This document shows positions 34,834 to 44,168 of a stretch of 49,559 nt of DNA, in pieces. The position numbers were made by a program, and so were the translations under genes. A model generated the notes under the pieces. The model had not been told where the DNA came from and ran no database searches. It saw only the letters and a program-made list of their open reading frames with translations. Source of the DNA: Bdellovibrio sp. GTDB lineage: Bacteria; Bdellovibrionota; Bacteriovoracia; Bacteriovoracales; Bacteriovoracaceae. Location of the stretch: assembly GCA_020720455.1 (NCBI GenBank), contig DYOQ01000017.1:1-49559 (forward strand), given 5' to 3'. The first letter of the stretch is position 1; every line of letters begins with the position of its first letter.

Positions 34834-36175
34834 TCTCTTTTATCCTCTGTCTTACAAGTCTATGATCTTTACTCTTTAGTATCTCTTTATAAACTTGCAA
34901 AGCTTCTCTGTTTTTCCCAAAATTTTTCAATATTTCAGCTTTAATATACATCAAATCAGCAATGGAGTGTTCTCGCATACTTCGCTCTTTACATGCAAAA
35001 TCAATTAGTGACATGGCCTCCCTAGCATTACCCCCTCTATAAAGCACCACTACTTTTAAATAGGCAAGTAGCGCTACATCTTCATCACCCACGAGGAGAG
35101 GTTCCAACCTTGCAATCACTCCAAGTGCTGCCGTGTAACTTTCTAGCATAACAAGCGAAACAATTATATCTCGATATGATTCAATCAGTGTACGCTCACT
35201 CATATACTCAACATACTTTTCAAGAGCTATATCATGAGCATCTCTTGTTACCAATGAAGCATCGTCTTCGCGAATAACTTGGTCCACGATTGAGACGATA
35301 TCTTTTTGAACTTTATGCGACGTATGTACCGCAACCTCACTAACACTCTGTAAAGAACGCTTAAGTGAAATATATCTTTGCTCGCTTAATAACTCGGCAA
35401 CAAGTTTCGATAATTTCTGGTCATTAGGAAAACACGCAACACCCTCAAATGCATAATGATACATCTCTTGGCATAAGCTTACGACATACTGACCTGATAC
35501 TACAGAAATACTCTCTAGCAGTTTCTTTCTATAATTAATTGCATGATACAAAAACACTATCCTATACAACTCAGCGATATCTGTTCCAAGCACCTCTTTT
35601 TCGATTAGACTCCACCAAGCAGGCGTCTCTTCATCATCAAGCATCTCTGCAACTTTATCAAAGCACTCTTCCTGAGAAAGAAAAATACATGAATATTTCT
35701 TATAGATATTCTTTGCATTTACATTTTCAGTAGCACTAATGAATCGTAAAGTTTTTATACCTTGTTTAGATTTTCTTCTTAATGCTAAAAAATCTAAGTA
35801 ATCAAATATAGTATCAGTATATCTATCAATTTGATTCAAGCGCACCAAACAATCGACGATATTTAACAGGCAACCCCCATACAACGCATGATCATCTCTG
35901 GTTATGTAACACTTAGCTTTTTGCAAATAATCTCTTGCTTCGAAATAGTTTTTTGTCTCTTTAAAAACTATCGCTAAGTCTATCATCGTTTGAGCAATAA
36001 TTTTTTTATCACTCACAACAAGCTCATGAATCCTAATTAACTCTTTATATGCGGCCACTCTATCATCGCAGCTCATTCCACCGTCATATGCTAATTCATA
36101 AAGTGAGGTAATCGCTTCTTGAAATTTGTTTTCACTCAAAAAATTTTGAGCTGCAATCAATATTGAATTTTGCAA
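34820..36175 (-). CDS. TPR-like helical repeat protein upstream of tamB
   Basis: A 451-residue protein without a signal peptide, made of helical repeats of tetratricopeptide type. Clear examples are at the N-terminus (AAQNFLSENKFQEAITSLYELA), the segment about 75-90 with KNYFEARDYLQKAK and the C-terminal IKAEILKNFGKNREALQVYKEI. It would be cytosolic and act as a scaffold. The stop lies inside the tamB start region (14-base overlap), so it is translated together with tamB and tamA and may be part of that system, which is not known from E. coli. A 75-base gap separates it from accC. Confidence 0.75.
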   Translation of the reverse strand: MQNSILIAAQNFLSENKFQEAITSLYELAYDGGMSCDDRVAAYKELIRIHELVVSDKKIIAQTMIDLAIVFKETKNYFEARDYLQKAKCYITRDDHALYGGCLLNIVDCLVRLNQIDRYTDTIFDYLDFLALRRKSKQGIKTLRFISATENVNAKNIYKKYSCIFLSQEECFDKVAEMLDDEETPAWWSLIEKEVLGTDIAELYRIVFLYHAINYRKKLLESISVVSGQYVVSLCQEMYHYAFEGVACFPNDQKLSKLVAELLSEQRYISLKRSLQSVSEVAVHTSHKVQKDIVSIVDQVIREDDASLVTRDAHDIALEKYVEYMSERTLIESYRDIIVSLVMLESYTAALGVIARLEPLLVGDEDVALLAYLKVVVLYRGGNAREAMSLIDFACKERSMREHSIADLMYIKAEILKNFGKNREALQVYKEILKSKDHRLVRQRIKEIERR

Positions 36176-36250
36176 ATCATCTCCCCCTTGAGCAAATTAA
36201 CATGGCCGACCAAAACAAGTCGGTATAGTTATGAATGTACTAATTTAATT

Positions 36251-37594
36251 TTACTTCATTTTACGAAGAAGGAAGTCTGTAGCGTAATTATTGCCTCTAA
36301 AATCTTCATCGTCCAAGATTCGTTGATGCAACTCTATATTGGTAGAAATTCCGTCAACAATCATCTCTGAAAGGGCACGTTTCATTCGAAGAATTGCATG
36401 ATGTCGATCTTTTGCTAAAACTATAACTTTTGCTAGCATCGAATCATAAAACGGGGAGACTTGATATCCAGTGTAAATAAAATCATCGACCCTAACACCT
36501 AAACCACCTGGCCTATAATAATGCTTAATTTTTCCAGGTCGTGGCATAAACGTTTTAGGATCTTCAGCGTTAATTCTACACTCTATAGCGTGTCCCCAGA
36601 ATTTAATATCCTCCTGCTTAAATTTTAATTGCTCACCATTTGCTGAAGCAATTTGCTCAGATATTAAATCGATACTTGTTCTTTGCTCAGATACAGGATG
36701 TTCAACCTGTATTCTTGTATTCATCTCCATGAAGTAAAATTTGTCTTCATCCATATCGTATAAATATTCAACAGTACCAACGGAATCATATCCAACATGT
36801 TTTGCTAGCCTCACAGCAGAGTCACAAAGCTCTTTTCTTCTTTGATCACTTAGCACCATCGATGGAGATTCCTCAATAACTTTTTGATACCTTCGCTGAA
36901 TTGTACAATCCCTCTCTCCAAGGTGAATAACATTGCCATGCTTATCTGCTAAAATCTGCACCTCAACGTGTCGAGGTCTTACAATATATTTCTCTATAAA
37001 AAGTGTATCATCTCCAAACGCGGCCGCAGCCTCTTTTTTAAGTCTAGCAATTATACTAATAATATCTTTCTCATTATCAACTCTTTGCATACCCCTTCCA
37101 CCGCCTCCAGCAGAAGATTTTACTAAAACAGGAAAACCCATCTCTAAAACATCATCTAAAATTTTTTGATTGCTTCTACCATTAACCTGAATAGGTTTTA
37201 GTACAGGTAATCCGGCCTCTTCAGCAATTCGTTTAGAGACAATCTTATCGCCAAGAAGCTCAATGCATTTTGGACTTGGGCCTATAAAACAAAGATTCCA
37301 CTTCGAACAAAGTTCAGCGAACTCCTTATTTTCTGAAAGAAAACCAAATCCTGGGTGGATAGCATCGGCCCCAGTAATTTCAGCAGCGGAAAGAATTGAT
37401 TTTATATTAAGATAACTCTGAGCCGATTTTGCTGGACCTATACAAACTGATTCATCGCTCATCTTAACGTGAAGAGAATCATTGTCCGCAGTTGAATGTA
37501 CTGCGACAGTATCAATCTCGAGCTCTTTGCAAGTTCTAATTATTCGAACTGCAATCTCACCCCTGTTGGCAATCAATATTTTTTTAAAGCCCAC
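36251..37594 (-). CDS. accC: Acetyl-CoA carboxylase, biotin carboxylase subunit
   Basis: AccC carboxylates the biotin on AccB using ATP and bicarbonate, the first step of fatty acid synthesis. The 447-residue protein has KILIANRGEIAVRIIRT, the ATP-grasp glycine loop SSAGGGGRGMQRV, the catalytic block HVEVQILADKHGNVIHLGER, and FMEMNTRIQVEHPVSE. All regions are intact. It follows accB by 15 bases and is the last gene of the run before a 75-base gap. Confidence 0.97.
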   Translation of the reverse strand: MGFKKILIANRGEIAVRIIRTCKELEIDTVAVHSTADNDSLHVKMSDESVCIGPAKSAQSYLNIKSILSAAEITGADAIHPGFGFLSENKEFAELCSKWNLCFIGPSPKCIELLGDKIVSKRIAEEAGLPVLKPIQVNGRSNQKILDDVLEMGFPVLVKSSAGGGGRGMQRVDNEKDIISIIARLKKEAAAAFGDDTLFIEKYIVRPRHVEVQILADKHGNVIHLGERDCTIQRRYQKVIEESPSMVLSDQRRKELCDSAVRLAKHVGYDSVGTVEYLYDMDEDKFYFMEMNTRIQVEHPVSEQRTSIDLISEQIASANGEQLKFKQEDIKFWGHAIECRINAEDPKTFMPRPGKIKHYYRPGGLGVRVDDFIYTGYQVSPFYDSMLAKVIVLAKDRHHAILRMKRALSEMIVDGISTNIELHQRILDDEDFRGNNYATDFLLRKMK

Positions 37595-37609
37595 AACAAA
37601 ATCCCCAGA

Positions 37610-38065
37610 TTAAGGTTTAACCCTAAAAAGAACCTGGCCAAACTCAACATAAGTCTCATTCTCTACACAGACTTCCACTACTTCACCTGAAATATCAGAC
37701 TCTATTTCATTCATAATCTTCATCGCCTCGATAATGCAAAGGACTTGTCCATCGGAAATTCTTTTTCCTACAGAGACATAAGGCTCGGCATCAGGCGATG
37801 GAGATTTATAGAACGTACCGACAAATGGAGAGGTAATCTCTTTCAACCCTGAGTGAGCTGGAAGTTTATTTTCGACATTCTCAACTTTCCCAGTAACAAC
37901 AGGCCCATTGTTTGCAAGCATTGGCATCTGCTGAGCAAGAGATGACCCTGCATAAGGAAATGAGACAGAGATCTTATCACCAGTTTTTTTAGACTCATAC
38001 TCTAACTCACTAACACCTGAATTCTTAGCAAGTTCAATAAATTTTTCAATTAATTTTATATCCAT
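37610..38065 (-). CDS. accB: Acetyl-CoA carboxylase biotin carboxyl carrier protein
   Basis: AccB carries biotin between the carboxylase and transferase subunits. The 151-residue protein has the N-terminal helical MDIKLIEKFIELAKNSGVSE, a flexible Pro/Asn-containing linker (about 45-70) and the C-terminal biotinyl domain with EAMKIMNE in which K116 is biotinylated. It begins 11 bases after efp and is followed directly by accC. Confidence 0.97.
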   Translation of the reverse strand: MDIKLIEKFIELAKNSGVSELEYESKKTGDKISVSFPYAGSSLAQQMPMLANNGPVVTGKVENVENKLPAHSGLKEITSPFVGTFYKSPSPDAEPYVSVGKRISDGQVLCIIEAMKIMNEIESDISGEVVEVCVENETYVEFGQVLFRVKP

Positions 38066-38076
38066 TGGAACCTCGA

Positions 38077-38640
38077 TTATTTAACTCTTTCTATATATTC
38101 GCCAGTTCTAGTATCGATTCTTAATAACTCACCCTCTTTAATGAAAAGAGGAACGCTAATTTGTAGCCCAGTTTCCATGATTGCCTTTTTCATTCCACCA
38201 GCAGCACTATCCCCCTTTAACCCAGGATCTGTCTCTGTTACTTTTAACTCAACAAAATTTGGAGCCTCAACCGCAATAGGGAGACTATTAAAATAAAGCA
38301 CTGTTAACGTAATACCTTCTTGAAGATAATACGCTACGTCTCCAACTTGATCCTTAGTAAGATGAATTGTTTCGTAAGAAGTTTGATCCATGAAGAAATA
38401 CCCTTCTGCATCTGGATACATATAATTCATCTCTCTCTCTTCCATATCAGGCTTATTAACAGTATCAACGCCGGCCTTAAATGTCCGTTCTAACACTTGA
38501 CCTGTCTGCAAATTTTTAAGTTTAGTTTTTACAAACGCAGAACCCTTTCCAGGATTTACGTGTTGAAAATAAACGATAACATAAGGTTTACCTTCAAGTT
38601 CAATTTTCAATCCTCTTCTAAAATCAGTCGTCTTATACAT
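38077..38640 (-). CDS. efp: Translation elongation factor P
   Basis: EF-P relieves ribosome stalling at proline runs. The 187-residue protein has the three beta-barrel domains. The tip loop reads NPGKGSAF with K32, the position that EpmA/EpmB or other systems modify in lysine-type EF-Ps. The C-terminal signature is DTRTGEYIERVK. The ATG at 38640 has AGGGAAG upstream; the frame extends five more codons to another ATG that lacks a site. It is encoded between aroQ and accB. Confidence 0.96.
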   Translation of the reverse strand: MYKTTDFRRGLKIELEGKPYVIVYFQHVNPGKGSAFVKTKLKNLQTGQVLERTFKAGVDTVNKPDMEEREMNYMYPDAEGYFFMDQTSYETIHLTKDQVGDVAYYLQEGITLTVLYFNSLPIAVEAPNFVELKVTETDPGLKGDSAAGGMKKAIMETGLQISVPLFIKEGELLRIDTRTGEYIERVK

Positions 38641-38667
38641 AAAATCTTCCCTCAAAAATCATATTTT

Positions 38668-39102
38668 TTACAAGAGCTGCGACAACAACGCAAGTAAGTA
38701 ACTATTTTTCCCTTGGCCTTCTATTATTACGTCAGCGGCCATTGCCGTCAATTTTTTCTGACGAAATTCATCTCTTTTATTTGTATTACTCAGGTGAACT
38801 TCAACAATCGGTTTTTTTACAATTTTCAAAGCATCAAGAATTGCAACGCTCGTATGTGAGTATGCAGCAGGATTAATAATCAAAGCAGTAATATCTATAG
38901 ACAAGGCCGATTGTATTTTAGAGACAATCTCACCCTCAATATTAGATTGATACCATTCAACATTAAGATCAAATCCAAAATCCTTCACTCTTGTTTCTGT
39001 ATGAGCAATTATTTCATTAAGCGTAAGCGAACCATAAACATCAGGTTCTCTTAGTCCGAGCATATTCAAATTTGGACCATTGATAATTAAAAATTTTTTC
39101 AA
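38668..39102 (-). CDS. aroQ: Type II 3-dehydroquinate dehydratase
   Basis: AroQ removes water from 3-dehydroquinate in the shikimate pathway. The 144-residue protein has the usual INGPNLNMLGLREPDVYG start with catalytic Y23, the substrate-binding INPAAYSHTS, and EVHLSN with the acid-base H103, followed by REEF-like RDEF. The length is typical of this dodecameric enzyme. It sits between a TPR gene and efp, as found next to efp-accBC in several bacteria. Confidence 0.96.
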   Translation of the reverse strand: MKKFLIINGPNLNMLGLREPDVYGSLTLNEIIAHTETRVKDFGFDLNVEWYQSNIEGEIVSKIQSALSIDITALIINPAAYSHTSVAILDALKIVKKPIVEVHLSNTNKRDEFRQKKLTAMAADVIIEGQGKNSYLLALLSQLL

Positions 39103-39137
39103 AAAATCTCCTTTTCATGGAAATAGCAGAATTTGTC

Positions 39138-40403
39138 TTAACTGTTAAGGGAATTTTTTATAATCATTGCCCTGCGCGACAATCCGTCTAGAAAATCTTG
39201 GTATATAGATTCAACCTTAGCTACTAACATTTCTTGAGAATTATCAACGGCCAAACTCAACTCCTCACTTTCATCATTTATCGCAAAAGATAATTTTTCA
39301 CTGACAGATCTATCAAAATGAGACATGAGGGCATCATGTCCATCTTGAGGATCTAAATCAACCTCATCTGCAAACTCATTAACTATCTCTTTCACAATCT
39401 CTTTCGCGCTAGGTTTTAGTTCTTGAACTCTAGGAACACTTCTGCTCTTCTTATCTTTTCCTAAAAGTAATTTGATCTCCTCATGTTTCTTTAACGTGTT
39501 CTCATCCGTAGGATTAAGCTCTAAAATTTTACTTATGAGATCATATGCTTTTTCTACGTGTCCTTGAGCACAGTACAGATCAACTAGCGTGTGAGTAACC
39601 ACCGGTGTGTTTACAGAAAAATCATCTTCTTCTGAGTTCTTGTCTGATTCTTTATTTAATTCAAACTTAAAATCACCATCATCTAAAGTAGACGCCACTG
39701 ATGGAGAAAGGGTGGTCGGGGTTATATCTACGTCGTCACCAATATCACTATTCTCAATTATTTCATGTTCTACCTTCCAAGATGAGATATCATTTTTAAC
39801 TGGGGAAGGGCCAATTTTGTCTGACTGAAAATCAACTTGTGTCCAACCATCAATATCATCATCCAATGGCCCGCCCGATAAATTATCAACTTTAAACGGA
39901 GCAACGAATGAACTTGCAACATCTTCATCTTCAAAATCGGGAACCCCCTCAAGATGCTCACTCCTTGGAATTTGAAACTTGGTAATAATTCTATCTTCTA
40001 ACTCTCCAACTCTACTCTTTGCTAAACTATCTTTAGGATTTATAAAAAGTAGGTACTTATAAGTTTCTAGGGCCAAATCAAAATATCCAAGAGTGTAGCA
40101 AACATCTGCAAACAGCTCTTGTAGCTTTGTATTATCTCGATTTTTATCTACGAATGGGAGAAGTGTCTCGTAAGCATCTTTAAATCTTTTTTTATCTAAC
40201 AAGCATGCCGCATATGTTTGATGTCCAAGTGCATATTCCGGATGAACCCTCATCCCTTTTTTTAAAATGATTATCGCCTGATCAACCATCCCTGCTTTTC
40301 TATAATGCTCGGCAAGTGGTGCAAAAACTCTCGAATGAGGATTACGCTCGTACGCTTTTAAAAATTTAAGTAGAAGTGGTGATGTTATCTCTTTCTTCAT
40401 CAT
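39138..40403 (-). CDS. TPR protein encoded after pilQ
   Basis: A 421-residue protein with TPR repeats at its N-terminus (about 15-150: FAPLAEHYRKAGMVDQAI, ALGHQTYAACLLDKKRFKDA, LFADVCYTLGYFDLALETY) and again about 265-305 (LVDLYCAQGHVEKAYDLISK). The middle (about 160-260) is acidic and probably disordered. There is no signal peptide, so it is likely cytosolic. Its position right after pilQ, at a seven-base distance, links it to the pilus operon; similar TPR genes follow pilQ in related bacteria by my recollection. Two adjacent ATGs make the exact start uncertain by one codon. Confidence 0.8.
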   Translation of the reverse strand: MMKKEITSPLLLKFLKAYERNPHSRVFAPLAEHYRKAGMVDQAIIILKKGMRVHPEYALGHQTYAACLLDKKRFKDAYETLLPFVDKNRDNTKLQELFADVCYTLGYFDLALETYKYLLFINPKDSLAKSRVGELEDRIITKFQIPRSEHLEGVPDFEDEDVASSFVAPFKVDNLSGGPLDDDIDGWTQVDFQSDKIGPSPVKNDISSWKVEHEIIENSDIGDDVDITPTTLSPSVASTLDDGDFKFELNKESDKNSEEDDFSVNTPVVTHTLVDLYCAQGHVEKAYDLISKILELNPTDENTLKKHEEIKLLLGKDKKSRSVPRVQELKPSAKEIVKEIVNEFADEVDLDPQDGHDALMSHFDRSVSEKLSFAINDESEELSLAVDNSQEMLVAKVESIYQDFLDGLSRRAMIIKNSLNS

Positions 40404-40410
40404 CTATTTT

Positions 40411-42183
40411 TTACTGCCTTTCTGTTAAACCGGCCGCTTCCTGGTTTATAACTCTTGGGGTAATAAATATAACCAACTCAGACTTCTCTTCACTCGGATT
40501 AAAACTACTTCTAAAAAACCAACCGATAATTGGAACATCCTTTAAAAAAGGTATTCCCGCGTGAGACTCCTCTTTTTTATATCTGAAGACACCACCTATA
40601 ACAACCGTTGAGCCATTATCGACAAGAACTTCAGTCTTAACAGTTCTAGAATATTTATCATTAGGTGCTCCTGCAATCGCAGATTTTTGAAACTCCTCTT
40701 TCGTTACATCTACATTCATTACAATTGATCCCTCACTAGTTATATGAGGTGTAACTTTCAACTCTAATACAGCATCAGAAGATTGCCAGGTAAATGCCCC
40801 ATTTTGATCTTGGGCACCCTGATAATAAATTGTGTGTTTGCTTGAAATGTTTGCTGCAACGTTATTACTAGTTACAACTTTAGGACTAGAAATTACTCGC
40901 CCTTTTCCTTCTGTCTCCATTAAGCTCAACTGAAAATTTAAATTAGTTAGCCGCTTAAACGCAGAAACATTTAATCCTATTGCAGATGGCCCAGCTGTAG
41001 CAAAACTAAATGATCCACCAGGAGCTGCCAAGGAACTACCACTAGTTAAAGGATCATAACCAAAACTAATACCCTTATTACTTCCAGCATCAGACAAAAA
41101 ACCAATATTCTTAGAATGATTTTCACTCACCTCGACAATTTTTGCTTCAATCAACACCTGTGGAGTTTGAGTATCCAAAACCTTAATTACTTTTTGGATC
41201 TTATCCATATTTTTTTCTGTGTCTCTAACTATTAATGAATTAGTTCTTTTATCTATAGACACATTACCTCTTCCTACAGTCAAATATTTTTCTAAAGTGG
41301 GTTGAATCTCTTCTAGTTTTGCGTAACTCAGAGGAAAAACTTTCGTTACAAGCAGCTCTTCTCTGATTGCTACACTTTGTGCTCGAAGCTCATCTACTTT
41401 TGCTTCGGTCGCTTTTTCAAGAGTGGTTATCATCAAAATATTTCCATTCTTATAAGCGACGAGCTTGTTAAGTTCTAAAATAGTGTCCAGTGCTTGATCC
41501 CAGGGAATATTTGTAAGATTCAGCGTTAAAGGCTTACTATTTTTAACCTCATCTGTAATGATGATATTAAATCCAGAAGAGTCTGCTATCATTTTTAAAA
41601 TATCTTCAACTTTTGTATCTTTAATATTAAAAGATACCTTTTTCCCAATATATCTCTTGCGCCCAGAAAGAGTTAGGTTAGTTAAAATATCATCTATCGA
41701 ACCACTACTTGGAACATTTACGCTATCTTGTACTTCCTTTGAATCTTCATCGCTAAATGCAACATTTGATTCCATCTGTTGCTGTGTAAAAACTCCAAAC
41801 CTATTTTCTACCGCTATTGATATAACATTTTTATTAGTCGTTAAAATAGATCTTGCATTATCTCTTAGCTGAAGCGTTAGCCTAAGATCGTTCTTGCTAT
41901 TTGGTTTTTTGTAAGCAGAAACAAAAACAATCGCACCACTAAACTCCGATGTATCAAACGCTCTTACCACTTTATCACTTGCAACAACATTCTTAAGATC
42001 AATAATAATCTGCTTGTCGTCTGTGACTTGGAATTTTTCTGCTTTAATTCCTTCTTCGTCGAACGTTAAATCTATTTTGCTAATTTCACCACGTTGGAAA
42101 AAATTTATGTCTTTTAGTTCTGAACTAAATCCATTAAGCAGTGGCGCAAGTAAAAATAGTGAAACAAAAATTCCTTTTCTCAT
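40411..42183 (-). CDS. pilQ: Type IV pilus secretin PilQ
   Basis: PilQ forms the outer membrane channel through which the type IV pilus passes. The 590-residue protein has a signal peptide (about 1-20), one AMIN domain (about 25-110) for peptidoglycan contact, an STN domain (VSFNIKDTKVEDILKMIADS), a secretin N1 domain (VFPLSYAKLEEIQPTLEKYL) and the secretin barrel domain with GRVISSPKVVTSNN and the final VPIIGWFFR and ELVIFITPRV. It has one AMIN domain where Myxococcus PilQ has more. It lies at the end of the pilMNOPQ series. Confidence 0.96.
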   Translation of the reverse strand: MRKGIFVSLFLLAPLLNGFSSELKDINFFQRGEISKIDLTFDEEGIKAEKFQVTDDKQIIIDLKNVVASDKVVRAFDTSEFSGAIVFVSAYKKPNSKNDLRLTLQLRDNARSILTTNKNVISIAVENRFGVFTQQQMESNVAFSDEDSKEVQDSVNVPSSGSIDDILTNLTLSGRKRYIGKKVSFNIKDTKVEDILKMIADSSGFNIIITDEVKNSKPLTLNLTNIPWDQALDTILELNKLVAYKNGNILMITTLEKATEAKVDELRAQSVAIREELLVTKVFPLSYAKLEEIQPTLEKYLTVGRGNVSIDKRTNSLIVRDTEKNMDKIQKVIKVLDTQTPQVLIEAKIVEVSENHSKNIGFLSDAGSNKGISFGYDPLTSGSSLAAPGGSFSFATAGPSAIGLNVSAFKRLTNLNFQLSLMETEGKGRVISSPKVVTSNNVAANISSKHTIYYQGAQDQNGAFTWQSSDAVLELKVTPHITSEGSIVMNVDVTKEEFQKSAIAGAPNDKYSRTVKTEVLVDNGSTVVIGGVFRYKKEESHAGIPFLKDVPIIGWFFRSSFNPSEEKSELVIFITPRVINQEAAGLTERQ

Positions 42184-42276
42184 ACAACCTCATCCGTAAG
42201 GTATGATAACTTAACATCATTATATCACATGAAATAATTAGGTGCTACAATAGTTTGCATGTAACGCCAAGCGGCT

Positions 42277-42897
42277 TTATTGTTGTTCAGTAATCAACGG
42301 AATGACCGTCTCTAAATATTCATCTTGTTCATAAATATTTTTTATCTTTTGAACGAGTACAATTCCTCCAGGTAAAATGGCCTTAAGCTCCGCTTCATCT
42401 TCACCAAGCTTCATACCCTCTTTCAGTATATAGGCTTGTCCAGATAAAGACTTTGGATCATTTCCGACCTTTACCAGTGCTCGTCTTGTTTTTCCCATTA
42501 AAATTCCAACCACATAAATATTTGAGAGGGGGACATTAGAAATATCATCGATATTTGAAAAAAATCCTTTTGATTTTTCCATAAATCCTGCTTCCCAATC
42601 TGTTTTCTTCTTATCAACATTGAATGCTTTTTTCTTAAACGGGTCTCGTAAATCCATCGGGTTTTTTATTTTAGTATTCACATTAAGAAATGTATTCGAC
42701 TCGTGCACTTTCTTAATCTCAGCTGGAGTAGGTTCTGGGGCCGGGGTTTCTATTACCTTAGGTTCTTCAACAACAACATTAACATCCGTTGCCTCGACAG
42801 TTTCTAGTGTTGCAGTAGTACTTGTGGCCTCATCATCCTGTGCGAACAAGACCGGGACAAGCATTATAATAATGAGTGCACTAAATACTAATTTCAC
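42277..42897 (-). CDS. pilP: Type IV pilus assembly protein PilP
   Basis: PilP links the inner membrane PilNO complex to PilQ. The 206-residue protein has an N-terminal signal or anchor (LVFSALIIIMLVPVLFAQ) but no lipobox cysteine, unlike the lipoprotein in Neisseria and Pseudomonas. A Thr/Val/Glu/Pro-rich linker follows (about 20-65), then the MDLRDPFKKK motif and the beta-sandwich domain with NIYVVGILMGKTRRALVKV and GGIVLVQKI. Its ATG overlaps the pilO stop by four bases. Confidence 0.92.
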   Translation of the reverse strand: MKLVFSALIIIMLVPVLFAQDDEATSTTATLETVEATDVNVVVEEPKVIETPAPEPTPAEIKKVHESNTFLNVNTKIKNPMDLRDPFKKKAFNVDKKKTDWEAGFMEKSKGFFSNIDDISNVPLSNIYVVGILMGKTRRALVKVGNDPKSLSGQAYILKEGMKLGEDEAELKAILPGGIVLVQKIKNIYEQDEYLETVIPLITEQQ

Positions 42898-43553
42898 TCT
42901 TTTTTTCTCCTTTTGCCCTTTCCTTTTTCTGTTCCACCATTATCTTGATCAGATTCCTCCGCCGTAACTAAATCATCAATTCCTCTATTCTCTTTAAACA
43001 TTGGATTAAATCTGTATGCTTCTATTTCAAACTCACAGTCAATCACTTGAAATCTTCCTCGACGACCACTGGCCCGAGTAATTTTAACTGTGCTTATATT
43101 AAAAATTCTCTCTAGTTCGCCAATTTTTTCAAAGAAAATTAGTATCTGAATAAACGTACCAGAAGCTTTTACATTATATTTTTTTGAAACATAAAAATCC
43201 ACTGTGGCCTCAGGCCCCGGACTGAGTTTAGTATCTCTAAATTTAATATCTCTAGAAATATTTATAAACAGTTGGTTATTTTCCGTATCAGAAATTGTCT
43301 CTGGGAGTTTCCGTTGTAACGCCTCAACCTCTTGAGCAACCTTTTCTACACGCTCTTTGGCCTCTTCAAGTTTATCTTTAAAGGCTTTTATTTTTTCTAG
43401 TTTTTTCTGGTTTTCCTTAATTGAAGATCGCTGAATCGCCATCTGATCATTTAGCTCAAGCTTCCTATTTTCATTCGCCTCCCACATAGTATAGTAATAC
43501 CACCCAGCATAAAGAATTAGCCCGAAATGTGAAAGCTTAACTAAAGTACTCAA
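42894..43553 (-). CDS. pilO: Type IV pilus inner membrane protein PilO
   Basis: PilO pairs with PilN to form the periplasmic ring scaffold. The 219-residue protein has one N-terminal membrane segment (about 9-25), a coiled coil (about 30-85: LEKIKAFKDKLEEAKERVEK) and a ferredoxin-like C-terminal domain (VKASGTFIQILIFFEKIGELERI). An odd feature is the very basic C-terminal tail, with KGKGKRRKKE after an acidic patch. It begins 12 bases after pilN. Confidence 0.92.
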   Translation of the reverse strand: MSTLVKLSHFGLILYAGWYYYTMWEANENRKLELNDQMAIQRSSIKENQKKLEKIKAFKDKLEEAKERVEKVAQEVEALQRKLPETISDTENNQLFINISRDIKFRDTKLSPGPEATVDFYVSKKYNVKASGTFIQILIFFEKIGELERIFNISTVKITRASGRRGRFQVIDCEFEIEAYRFNPMFKENRGIDDLVTAEESDQDNGGTEKGKGKRRKKE

Positions 43554-43565
43554 ATAAAATAACCT

Positions 43566-44168
43566 TTACTCATATCTGTTAATAGTTCCCTTGATTGTAA
43601 ATATCTCTTCCCTTACTGACTTATTTCCAATACCCATTACCTCTTTGGTAGAAAAATCAGGCAATGTCAGCGATTGATTAAAATATATAGAGGCATTTGC
43701 ACCATCTTTAAAACTTCCAATACTCGCATATTGTGCAGCTCCACCCTTAATCTCAATATCTTTATTTTGAATAATAATGGAATCAATCCAGAGGTCATCT
43801 GGAATATTTCTAGCAATATGTAACAATAAATTCATCGGGTTGGTTCTTCGATTTATTACTTCCTGAGCCTGCTCCCCGCGTTTTTTTAAAAGTTCAATTC
43901 TTTGTTCAAATTTTTCAATCTCATCTTGAGTCTGCCTCTCTCTTCTAATCTCATCTTTTAACTGATTTGCTTCACCTGCTACCTTGCCTAGCTCTGTCTG
44001 AATAACGACCACTTCACCTTCAAAGAATGGAACAACGAACATTTCTGGAACAAAGAAAATCACAAGTGCAACTATCCATCCAATCATACTAACGTTAGCA
44101 AGTTCTATCCCCAAAACTTTCGGAAGTTTAAATTTAGTTTTCTTCCCGAGGAGATTTACTCGAATCAT
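43566..44168 (-). CDS. pilN: Type IV pilus inner membrane protein PilN
   Basis: PilN binds the cytosolic PilM through its short N-terminal tail, visible here as MIRVNLLGKK. One membrane segment (about 27-50) is followed by a coiled coil (about 55-100: GEANQLKDEIRRERQTQDEIEK) and a periplasmic domain with NIPDDLWIDSI. The 200-residue length is normal. Its ATG overlaps the pilM stop. Confidence 0.92.
   Translation of the reverse strand: MIRVNLLGKKTKFKLPKVLGIELANVSMIGWIVALVIFFVPEMFVVPFFEGEVVVIQTELGKVAGEANQLKDEIRRERQTQDEIEKFEQRIELLKKRGEQAQEVINRRTNPMNLLLHIARNIPDDLWIDSIIIQNKDIEIKGGAAQYASIGSFKDGANASIYFNQSLTLPDFSTKEVMGIGNKSVREEIFTIKGTINRYE

Noticed and set aside
36206-36223. Hairpin CCGAC/GTCGG in the gap after accC as a terminator
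   Set aside because: The stem is only five pairs and no T-run follows on the minus strand.
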